NCBI GenBank assembly: GCA_028280415.1
Contig: JANQLV010000069.1
Location: forward strand, 1 to 64,000
Length of the DNA: 64,000 nucleotides
Direction of reading: 5' to 3'
Source: Saprospiraceae bacterium
GTDB lineage: Bacteria > Bacteroidota > Bacteroidia > Chitinophagales > Saprospiraceae
The notes under the pieces are model-generated. The model worked only from the letters and a program-made list of their open reading frames with translations. It did no database searches and was not told the origin of the DNA. Both the position numbers and the translations under genes were made by a program. Below are positions 57,069 through 64,000 of this stretch, in pieces. Numbering within the stretch: position 1 is the first letter of the stretch; the number at the start of each line of letters is the position of its first letter.

Positions 57069-57437
57069 TTATTTTCTATTGGCTTCCTGCTTTTTTCCTT
57101 CAATACTTTTCGTTGTGGTCGGTACAGCGAGTAATCTTTTCTTGTCAATCATTTTTCCGGTAATCACACAAACTCCATAGGTCCGGTTATTGATGCGTAT
57201 CAAAGCATTTTCAATATCTCTCAAATGCTTCTGTTGCCGAAATTTTAAATTGTGTAAATATTCTTTTTGTTGAATTTGTGAAGAGCTATCATCGATACTG
57301 GCTTCGTCTGCCCCATTGTTGGACATTACATTTAGTTGTTCTGTAATATCTTTGATTTGATTTTCTGCTGCCTCTTTTTTGGAGAGCAATAAATCTTCGA
57401 ACTCTTTCAATTGATTTTTTGAAAATTTAGTTAACAT
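57069..57437 (-). CDS. TraR/DksA-family protein lacking most zinc cysteines
   Basis: 122 residues. An N-terminal coiled coil (about 5-85; KNQLKEFEDLLLSKKEAAENQI) precedes a C-terminal segment YGVCVITGKMIDKKRLLAVP, which fits the DksA C4 region but keeps only one cysteine. DksA proteins enter the RNA polymerase secondary channel and alter transcription with ppGpp; in Bacteroidota many lack the zinc finger. It follows the deoxyhypusine-synthase-like gene by 29 bases, suggesting co-transcription. No acidic tip motif can be assigned with certainty. Confidence 0.83.
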   Translation of the reverse strand: MLTKFSKNQLKEFEDLLLSKKEAAENQIKDITEQLNVMSNNGADEASIDDSSSQIQQKEYLHNLKFRQQKHLRDIENALIRINNRTYGVCVITGKMIDKKRLLAVPTTTKSIEGKKQEANRK

Positions 57438-57466
57438 ATATCTGTCTCTTTAAATAGGTTTAAAAA

Positions 57467-58438
57467 TTACCAGCCTAGCAAATAGGCAAATATCAGTGGA
57501 GCTACGATCGTAGCGTCTGATTCAATAACAAATTTGGGCGTATCAACCGATAGTTTGCCCCAGGTAATTTTCTCATTAGGTACTGCTCCGGAATAAGAGC
57601 CATAACTCGTTGTCGAGTCACTGATTTGGCAGAAATAAGACCACATTGGTGTATCCGTTTTTCCCAAATCCTGATGTAGCATTGGAACGACACAGATTGG
57701 AAAGTCGCCGGCGATACCTCCGCCAATCTGGAAAAAACCAACACCTTGTTCCCCTCCTTCTGTACTATACCAGTTGGCCAGATACATCATGTATTCAATG
57801 CCCGATTTCATAGTCGAAGCTTTGATATCACCTTCTATACAATAAGATGCAAAGAAGTTACCACATGTCGAGTCTTCCCAGCCCGGAACAATAATGGGTA
57901 AATTCTTTTGTGCAGCAGCCAGCAGCCAGCTATTCTGAGGATCAATCTCGTATTTATCTTCCAATTCACCGCTCAATAATATCTGATAGAAATACTCATG
58001 TGGAAAGTATCTTTTTCCATCCTCATCTGCTTTTTTCCAAACTCCGTACAAATGATCTTCAATGCGCCGCATTGCCTCTTCCTCTGGTATACAGGTGTCC
58101 GTCACCCGATTAAAATGATTATCCAAAAGCGCCTGTTCCTGTTCAGGTGACAAATCGCGATAATTCGGTACACGTTTATAATGATTATGCGCCACCAGAT
58201 TAAAGACATCTTCTTCCAGATTCGCCCCGGTGCAGGTAATGATTTGCACTTTATCCTGACGGATCATTTCTGCCAAAGATTTTCCCAGTTCGGCCGTACT
58301 CATCGCTCCGGCCATAGTAATCATCATTTTATGGCCATTTTCCAACTGAGCCTCATAAGCTTTGGCGGCATCCACCAGTGCCGCAGCATTGAAATGTTTG
58401 TAATGTTCTAATATAAATCGGGAGATCGGGCCTTTCAT
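57467..58438 (-). CDS. Deoxyhypusine synthase-like enzyme (probable polyamine aminobutyl transferase)
   Basis: 323 residues. Family signatures: GAMSTAELG and TGANLEEDVF (NAD binding), PGWEDSTCGN, GGGIAGDFPICVVPML, and WGKLS with Lys295 at the site of the imine-forming lysine of deoxyhypusine synthase. Bacteria lack eIF5A; bacterial homologues are thought to transfer an aminobutyl group from spermidine to a polyamine such as putrescine, giving homospermidine-type products. The gene overlaps the agmatinase gene by four bases (stop/start), so translation is probably coupled. It completes a pathway that starts with the arginine decarboxylase at 59279. The exact product is an inference. Confidence 0.92.
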   Translation of the reverse strand: MKGPISRFILEHYKHFNAAALVDAAKAYEAQLENGHKMMITMAGAMSTAELGKSLAEMIRQDKVQIITCTGANLEEDVFNLVAHNHYKRVPNYRDLSPEQEQALLDNHFNRVTDTCIPEEEAMRRIEDHLYGVWKKADEDGKRYFPHEYFYQILLSGELEDKYEIDPQNSWLLAAAQKNLPIIVPGWEDSTCGNFFASYCIEGDIKASTMKSGIEYMMYLANWYSTEGGEQGVGFFQIGGGIAGDFPICVVPMLHQDLGKTDTPMWSYFCQISDSTTSYGSYSGAVPNEKITWGKLSVDTPKFVIESDATIVAPLIFAYLLGW

Positions 58439-59292
58439 TTAGCGTATTTATAAGATAACATTTTGTAGTATAATTTGGCAGCCAGGAATTGTGGAGCATG
58501 TAGGCCCGGAATCGGAGCCAGCTCAACGATATCAAAACCCACCACTTCTTTTGCCGCAAATACCTTTTTTAAATACCGAATAGTAGTATACCAATCCAGA
58601 CCACCGGGCTCCGGAGTACCTGTCGCCGGCATGATCGAAGGGTCAAACACATCAAGATCAAATGTAATATATACTTTATCCGTCATTTGTGCAATTGATG
58701 CTTCCATCCAATTCGTTTGATCATGTATTTGCGAGGCAAAATAGCATTGGGATTCATTTAGATGTTTCAATTCCGAATAATCCATGCTACGGATACCTAC
58801 CTGAATCAGGTTGCAATTTTTACTGGCATCATAAACCGCACAGGCGTGATTATAGGCGCTGCCCATATAGGCTGGCCGCAAGTCCGCATGGGCATCCATT
58901 TGCAATACCGTCAAATTATCGTAATACTCATAAAATGCCTTGATGATACCGATACTGATGGAGTGTTCTCCACCGAAAAAGGTCAGAAATTTATCGGTTT
59001 CCCCTAGCAATTGTTGGGTAGATTGATAAACTGCCTGAAACACGGCTTCGGGAGAAGCATTATCATTGATCGGAGCCAGCAGATGTATCCCTTTTTTATA
59101 CACTTCGCTACGAGTTTCGATATCAAACAACTCCATATTCACAGCAGCTTCCAGAAAAGCTTCAAAGCCTTTATCTGCTCCTTTTCCCCAGGTACTGGTT
59201 CCATCAAAAGGAATCGACTGCAAATAAATAGCCGCCGTATCTTTTTGGGCATATTTCCATTCAATGCCTGCAAAAGTTTTACTCGGATTCAT
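58435..59292 (-). CDS. speB: Agmatinase (ureohydrolase family)
   Basis: 285 residues. Mn-binding motifs of the arginase/agmatinase family are complete: FFGGEHSIS, MDAHADLR and FDLDVFDPSIMPATGTPEPGG. The reaction is agmatine to putrescine plus urea. Arginase or guanidinobutyrase would share these motifs; the arginine decarboxylase directly upstream, overlapping by 14 bases, favours agmatinase. Cytoplasmic. It overlaps the next gene by four bases. Confidence 0.92.
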   Translation of the reverse strand: MNPSKTFAGIEWKYAQKDTAAIYLQSIPFDGTSTWGKGADKGFEAFLEAAVNMELFDIETRSEVYKKGIHLLAPINDNASPEAVFQAVYQSTQQLLGETDKFLTFFGGEHSISIGIIKAFYEYYDNLTVLQMDAHADLRPAYMGSAYNHACAVYDASKNCNLIQVGIRSMDYSELKHLNESQCYFASQIHDQTNWMEASIAQMTDKVYITFDLDVFDPSIMPATGTPEPGGLDWYTTIRYLKKVFAAKEVVGFDIVELAPIPGLHAPQFLAAKLYYKMLSYKYAK

Positions 59293-60715
59293 TTGACCAA
59301 ACAGAAGCTTTATAACCTAATATTTGTAACATTTCCTCAACTTTTTGCTCATTGCGATATACCGTATCAATAAAATCTCCCTTTTCATCCCGATCAATGA
59401 TAATATGCTTGGGTGATGGGATTAAACAATGTTTGATCCCTCCATAGCCACTGATCGAATCCTGGTAGGCTCCTGTGTGAAAAAAGCCAATAAAAAGAGG
59501 TTCTTTTTCCGACGGATCGTATTTAGGAAGGTAAATCTGCTGATTCATATCTTCCGAATTATAATAATCAGAATGATCACAGCTGATTCCACCAATATTG
59601 ACCCTTGCGTATTCTTTATCCCATTTGTTAATGGGTAATAATATAAACTTTTCGAAAATTGACCAGGCATCCGGAATAGTATTCATCAGACTGTTATCAA
59701 TCATATACCACTGTTCGGCATCATTTTGCTGTTTATGTTCCAGAACAGAAAAAATGATAGCCCCGCTCTCCCCTACTGAATATTTTCCGAATTCAGTGAA
59801 AATATCCGGTTCGTCGATTCCTTCACTTTCACAGATATCGCTGATATTTCCTACGATTTCTTTAATCATATATTCATAATCATACTCAAATCCGAGATTA
59901 TTTCGGATAGGAAAACCGCCCCCCAGGTTTATTGCTTTCAGGCTTTTGCACACTTTTTTTAATTCGACAAAAATCTTAAGCGCTTTTTGAAACTCCCCCC
60001 AATAATACATATTGTCCTTGATACCGGAATCAACAAAAAAATGCATCATCTTCAACTCCACCTGCCTGGATTTCCTGATTTCATTTTTATAAAAACTCAA
60101 TACCTCGCTTTGTCGAATCCCCAAACGGGAAGTATAATAGGCCGATTGTGCTTCCTCATCAATTGCAATGCGAATGCCTATTTTTATTTTAATATCCAGC
60201 CCCTCCACTTTTTTCAAAATCCGGTCAAGTTCCGTTTTAGAATCCAGGACAATAATTGAATTTTTAAATCCAAGCTTGTAAAGTTTGATAATCTTTTCAA
60301 TATACTCTTCCGTCTTATAGCCATTATGGATCAAAATCCGGTTTCTATCAATATCACCATCTTCATAAAGCTTTTCTATCAAATCAATATCAAAGGATGA
60401 AGAGGTTTCGATATCTACATCTTCCCGAAGTGCTGCTTTGATTACATGTGAAAAATGGCAACACTTGGTACAGTAGCAATAATAATATTTGCCTTTGTAT
60501 CTGTTTTTTTTGATGGATCGATTGAAAAGATTTCTTGCTTTTTTGATTTGTTCTCCTATTCGGGGTAAATAGGTTAACCGAAAAGGTGTACCGTATTTTT
60601 TAATCAGATATTTTAAAGAAATGCCATGAAAGGTGAGATAGCCATTTCTAAGATCAAAGCCATCTTGTGGAAAATAGTAACTTTGATCAATCAGATCGAA
60701 ATAGGTGTTTTTCAT
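59279..60715 (-). CDS. speA: Arginine decarboxylase (PLP fold III, short form)
   Basis: 478 residues, shorter than the roughly 630-residue enterobacterial enzyme and like the compact form common in Bacteroidota. A barrel typical of alanine-racemase/ODC-like enzymes is seen: YYYCYCTKCCHF with the likely PLP lysine, INLGGGFPI (phosphate binding), TEFGKYSVGESG, and ISCDHSDYYN near the C-terminus with the conserved CDxxD-type motif. It decarboxylates arginine to agmatine, the first step of the operon speA-speB-deoxyhypusine-synthase-like. Diaminopimelate or ornithine decarboxylases are relatives, but the adjacent agmatinase argues for arginine. It leads the operon, with about 600 bases upstream. 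Confidence 0.92.
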   Translation of the reverse strand: MKNTYFDLIDQSYYFPQDGFDLRNGYLTFHGISLKYLIKKYGTPFRLTYLPRIGEQIKKARNLFNRSIKKNRYKGKYYYCYCTKCCHFSHVIKAALREDVDIETSSSFDIDLIEKLYEDGDIDRNRILIHNGYKTEEYIEKIIKLYKLGFKNSIIVLDSKTELDRILKKVEGLDIKIKIGIRIAIDEEAQSAYYTSRLGIRQSEVLSFYKNEIRKSRQVELKMMHFFVDSGIKDNMYYWGEFQKALKIFVELKKVCKSLKAINLGGGFPIRNNLGFEYDYEYMIKEIVGNISDICESEGIDEPDIFTEFGKYSVGESGAIIFSVLEHKQQNDAEQWYMIDNSLMNTIPDAWSIFEKFILLPINKWDKEYARVNIGGISCDHSDYYNSEDMNQQIYLPKYDPSEKEPLFIGFFHTGAYQDSISGYGGIKHCLIPSPKHIIIDRDEKGDFIDTVYRNEQKVEEMLQILGYKASVWSNESE

Positions 60716-61311
60716 CTACGTCAGCGAAACATAAAGTGTTTTTTAATGAGGAAATAAGCCCTGGTCTGGATTTGCAAAATCCGGGATCATTTCAAAAAAG
60801 ATGCACCACAAATTAAAATGAAAAAATTTATATATGCACTCTTTTGAGAAAATATTTTTTTTGATTTTTGATCATTAATACTTGATATCCTCTACTTGAA
60901 AATCGAGCATCAAACTTAAGAACAAAAGCTCAGGATAATATTTGCCGTTTTATGAAGCCAGGCAGGGTATTCCTTTGGCTATTTTCTTCCCGGGAAAACT
61001 TTTCTATATTTTTGCCTTCCTGCTCAAATTTTAATAGTAACCAGATGTATGGCAAGCACTTCCAGCTCATTCTGTATCACAGCCGGCATAATAGTATATA
61101 ACAAGATAGAACCAGACACCGTATTCTGCCTCTAATCTCTTTTCCACTTTTTTTCTATCTTTGGGAACTCTATTCAAGGGATTACTGTTGTAGTCTTTGA
61201 AATGTTCTTTTTACAAAAAATGGAAGCTTTGACCATTCGAAGAATTTTCGAAAATTTCATTTTGAGTAATGCCGATTGAAATCTATTTAATTTTTGAATC
61301 GGTAAAAATAT
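60716..61311. other. Divergent region between speA and tmRNA
   Basis: 596 bases without a credible gene. It should contain the speA promoter (minus strand) and that of the tmRNA (plus strand). TAnnTTTG matches occur at 61007-61014 and 61156-61163 without a proper minus-33 partner. Confidence 0.4.
61261..61296 (+). promoter_or_regulatory. Tentative tmRNA promoter
   Basis: TTTG at 61261-61264 and TAATTTTTG at 61288-61296 (one base longer than the usual box), spacer 23. The expected start at about 61302 would be just before the mature 5' end at 61312, fitting RNase P trimming. Spacing is at the edge of the normal range. Confidence 0.3.
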
Positions 61312-61688
61312 GGGGCTGACTGGAATCGACAGGAAAGAATTTCGGTTAGTAAGCATGCCGAGCTATGAATACTCAACTCGTTAAAATCGGTATTCGAATC
61401 TTTTTTACATGGCAATCGTAACTTTGCCATGGCTGCTTAATTCTAGGAATTAACAGCCTTTGTGCCGTGCGCTTGACGCCTGATACACAGCGTGCCGCAT
61501 ATCATCAACCTTTCAGGCTAGCCGCGTGGCCCTCCTCGACTACAAGGCGAAGCTTTAGAGGATAAGGATGTCGATAAGGAAGGTTTACTGTCCTACCGGT
61601 ATCTCGAAAATCTAACAGTGAACTAAGCATGTAGAAAGCTCTCAGATGCTTTGTCTGGACCAGGGTTCAAATCCCTGCAGCTCCACTA
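61312..61688 (+). ncRNA. ssrA: tmRNA (transfer-messenger RNA)
   Basis: About 375 bases. The 5' end GGGGCTG pairs with CAGCTCC at 61678-61684 to make the acceptor stem; GGTTCAAATCC forms the T arm just before it. The tag reading frame begins at GGC 61411 and ends at TAA 61438-61440, encoding GNRNFAMAA, so the peptide added to stalled proteins is Ala-GNRNFAMAA. After the discriminator A the genome reads CTA, so the CCA end must be added by enzyme. It rescues ribosomes with SmpB and marks proteins for proteolysis. A terminator follows directly. Confidence 0.95.
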
Positions 61689-61723
61689 AAAAAAGCTCAG
61701 GTCGCATAGGCCCGGGCTTTTTT
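61688..61723 (+). terminator. Rho-independent terminator of the tmRNA
   Basis: AAAAAAAGCTCAGG at 61688-61701 pairs with CCCGGGCTTTTTT at 61711-61723 (one mismatch, one wobble), ending in a T run. Confidence 0.8.
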
Positions 61724-61841
61724 CGTTTTCGGGGTTCAAATCACATCCCTTGCCCGGCTTTATCAAACCCGACACCTTCTTCCCCGCGCTAAGTTCAATA
61801 AAGCTTGTTATCTCTGCCACCTTTTCCTTATTTTTACGCAC

Positions 61842-64000
61842 ATGAAAGCAGAAGAACTGGCAAGGCTGTTTTTTATCGAAATGGATAAGATCATCCAGGA
61901 TGAAGAGAATGCAGTGGAAGAGAAAATCAATCGTTTGTATCAATTACTGAACTTGCTCTTTGTAGAGGCGACACGCAAAGAACAGCTACAGTTTACCACA
62001 CTCTTTGCCCGGATTGCTTACGCTACTCAAAAATATAATATTGACAAACAACTGCGTTTTTACATTCATTATTTCCGGAAGTTTGCACGCTCCGCCAAAG
62101 GACAGAATCAGGAGGAAATGTTTAACCTTGGCTTAATAGTGCTGGCAAAAAGTATCCGTGCGATCTTTGATGTAGAAATCGCCAAATCGATAAAATACCT
62201 GATCCCGGATTCCGGTTTTGAACATTTGAGACCAGCAGAAGTACAGGGTTTTAAGCCACGTGTGCAGATTCTGATTACCAAAGATGAGATGGAGCACAAT
62301 CAATTATTAGGTTTTGATGAAGCTAATCCATCGGTAGAAGTTCGGGTGCAGTACAATATTCCGGATCGGAATGAGAATTTCAATCCGACTATTGAAGCCT
62401 TACGGGAGCATTTTGAATTACCTATAATAGCGAATCTGATCGATGTCGAAATTGGTACGGACGGAATCTATCGCCCGGCAGCTATTGTACTGGAGCCCAA
62501 CTATCTGGTGGATGTTTCTGCTATTTCAGAATGTTTCAAAGATTACGGTGCCGAGCCTTATTCCTTTTTAATTAAAAAATACCTTCCCTTTACCTATAGC
62601 AAGCATTTGATGATCGGGAATATCGCTAACTTCTTTTTAGATGAGTTGATGACCGATCCGGATGCTGGTTTCAAGGATATATTCCCCAAGGTTTTCCGGC
62701 TCAACCCCCTGGCTTTTGTGCTGTTTGAGGATAGCATAGTCCGGGAAATCATGCAAAGCTCGCAAAAGCATTTTGTCAATCTGAAAAAGATGGTGCTACA
62801 GGAATTTGCCCAAAACGGAATTCGTCCGGAAAAAACTTTGCTGGAACCCTCTTTTTATTCTGAACGCTACGGAATTCAGGGGCGTCTGGATGTTTTTTAT
62901 AAAAATGATGCTTCCGCTATTGTCGAACTGAAAAGTGGAAAACCTTTCCGTCCGAACGTTTACGGCCTTAATCATAATCACTATACACAGACGCTATTAT
63001 ACGACCTGATTATACGATCCGTTTTCGGGACCCAGATCGATCCCAAAAACTATATCCTCTATTCAGGAGTGGATGACCGGCAATTGCGTTTTGCGCCAAG
63101 GGTAAAAGCACAGCAATACGAAGCTTTACAATTGCGAAATCAATTGCTTTCGCTGGAACAACAGTTAAAGAACCTCAAAGAAGCAGATCGTCCGATTGTT
63201 TTTGAAAAAATTAAAACCGCTTACTTTCCTCAAGCCAAAGGATTTGCGGCTAATGATATCAGCTTTTTTGAAAGGGTCTACGGAAGAATGAGCAATCTCG
63301 AAAAGCAATATTTTCACGCTTTTTCGGCTTTTATTGCCCGAGAACAGCAGCTCGCCAAAACCGGCATTCAGGGGATTGATAAAATAAACGGCCAAGCAGC
63401 CTTATGGCTCGACACTTTTGAAGAAAAAGAGGCCGGGTTCAATATCATCAGCTACTTAAGAGTTCATAGTAATCAAACCAAGGCGGATGATCCGGTTTTG
63501 ATTTTTGACAAAACCGAAAGAACCAGTCAATTAGCTAACTTTCGCAATGGTGATATTGCCGTTCTTTATGCTTTTGGAGATAAGCGGCAAACGGTACTTA
63601 CCAATCAGATTTTCAAATGTACGATTGTTGAAATTAATGAAACGCAAGTCAAGGTACGCCTCGCTTCGAAGCAGTTTAATACGGGCATTTTTGAAGAGGA
63701 AACGTACTGGAACATCGAACACGATCTAATGGACCACAGTTTTACTGCCATGTATCGTTCGCTTTTCCAGTTTATGCAATTTTCGGAAGATAAAAAGGCT
63801 TTACTTTTTACCAGCAAGGCCCCGCAATTACCCGAGCATGGAGCGGTTGCCAGGCTCAGGGAATTCACTGAAGAACAACAGCGTATTTTCGAAAAGATGG
63901 TTAATGCCCGGGAATACTTCCTGCTCTGGGGGCCTCCGGGTACGGGTAAAACGAGTATCATGCTCAAAAATTTCGTCGCACATATTATCAACGAAACCGA
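61842..64000 (+). CDS. Dna2-like nuclease-helicase, partial (runs off the right edge)
   Basis: 719 complete codons from ATG 61842, no stop before the edge. Helical N-terminal region; a PD-(D/E)XK nuclease of the Cas4/RecB type at about residues 344-368 (GRLDVFYKND...AIVELKSGK, with catalytic D and ExK, and Q in the following helix YTQTLLYDLII); a coiled region (about 425-450); a beta-rich section; then Walker A GPPGTGKT (about 696-704) opening an SF1 helicase domain. This order matches Dna2-type enzymes that process DNA flaps and ends. The iron-sulfur cysteines of eukaryotic Dna2 are not evident in the visible part. It stands 150 bases after the tmRNA terminator region and is probably transcribed on its own. 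Confidence 0.88.
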   Translation, partial: MKAEELARLFFIEMDKIIQDEENAVEEKINRLYQLLNLLFVEATRKEQLQFTTLFARIAYATQKYNIDKQLRFYIHYFRKFARSAKGQNQEEMFNLGLIVLAKSIRAIFDVEIAKSIKYLIPDSGFEHLRPAEVQGFKPRVQILITKDEMEHNQLLGFDEANPSVEVRVQYNIPDRNENFNPTIEALREHFELPIIANLIDVEIGTDGIYRPAAIVLEPNYLVDVSAISECFKDYGAEPYSFLIKKYLPFTYSKHLMIGNIANFFLDELMTDPDAGFKDIFPKVFRLNPLAFVLFEDSIVREIMQSSQKHFVNLKKMVLQEFAQNGIRPEKTLLEPSFYSERYGIQGRLDVFYKNDASAIVELKSGKPFRPNVYGLNHNHYTQTLLYDLIIRSVFGTQIDPKNYILYSGVDDRQLRFAPRVKAQQYEALQLRNQLLSLEQQLKNLKEADRPIVFEKIKTAYFPQAKGFAANDISFFERVYGRMSNLEKQYFHAFSAFIAREQQLAKTGIQGIDKINGQAALWLDTFEEKEAGFNIISYLRVHSNQTKADDPVLIFDKTERTSQLANFRNGDIAVLYAFGDKRQTVLTNQIFKCTIVEINETQVKVRLASKQFNTGIFEEETYWNIEHDLMDHSFTAMYRSLFQFMQFSEDKKALLFTSKAPQLPEHGAVARLREFTEEQQRIFEKMVNAREYFLLWGPPGTGKTSIMLKNFVAHIINET

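Noticed and set aside
61007-61163. Two TAnnTTTG boxes upstream of the tmRNA as its promoter
   Set aside because: They lie 150-300 bases from the mature 5' end and lack a minus-33 element at the right distance.

Overview
This window looks like chromosome from a gliding or surface-associated Bacteroidota, most likely of the Saprospira/Lewinella type; the taxon is my inference. The support is several very large SprB/HYR/F5-8C surface proteins, two kinds of type IX secretion (T9SS) C-terminal sorting domain, LxxC-type lipoproteins, AT-rich intergenic DNA with TAnnTTTG-type promoter boxes, and a tmRNA whose tag ends in MAA.

Layout. 1-16789 (minus strand): the 5' part of an HYR-repeat secreted protein, preceded by a 4975-residue mosaic adhesin. 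17110-18991: a small unknown protein and a divergent DUF4382 lipoprotein ending in a clear terminator. 19253-23230: a compact convergent cluster, DUF4231/SLATT-like two-TM protein, patatin-like phospholipase and TIR protein on the plus strand, facing a second TIR protein and an M48-like protein with an altered HExxH motif on the minus strand. This looks like an immune or cell-suicide locus that I cannot match to a named system. 23329-30738 (minus): a 2469-residue adhesin with a type B sorting domain. 31264-42897 (plus): a single-gene NRPS/PKS assembly line ordered A-T-sulfotransferase-KS-AT-ACP-aminotransferase-C-A-T-TE. 43471-52641 (plus): two T9SS cargo proteins, a sugar-dehydrogenase-propeller/PA14/F5-8C adhesin and a C25-like putative peptidase, separated by a strong hairpin. 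52638-53969 (minus): a di-haem cytochrome c peroxidase lipoprotein with a palindrome upstream. 54311-60715 (minus): arginine decarboxylase, agmatinase, deoxyhypusine-synthase-like enzyme, a DksA-like regulator, a small acidic protein and a VCBS/ASPIC lipoprotein that ends in six histidines. 61312-61688: tmRNA with terminator. 61842 to the right edge: a Dna2-like nuclease-helicase, partial.

How the parts fit. The adhesins share a common pool of domains, and in the 4975-residue protein several ligand-binding domains sit inside loops of other domains rather than end to end. The polyamine genes form an overlapping operon converting arginine to agmatine to putrescine and then probably to a longer polyamine. 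The megasynthase is predicted to make a short beta-amino-acid-containing product that may be sulfated. The DUF4231-patatin-TIR / TIR-M48 cluster and the nested-domain adhesin are the best candidates for something undescribed. No CRISPR array, insertion sequence, tRNA or rRNA was seen.
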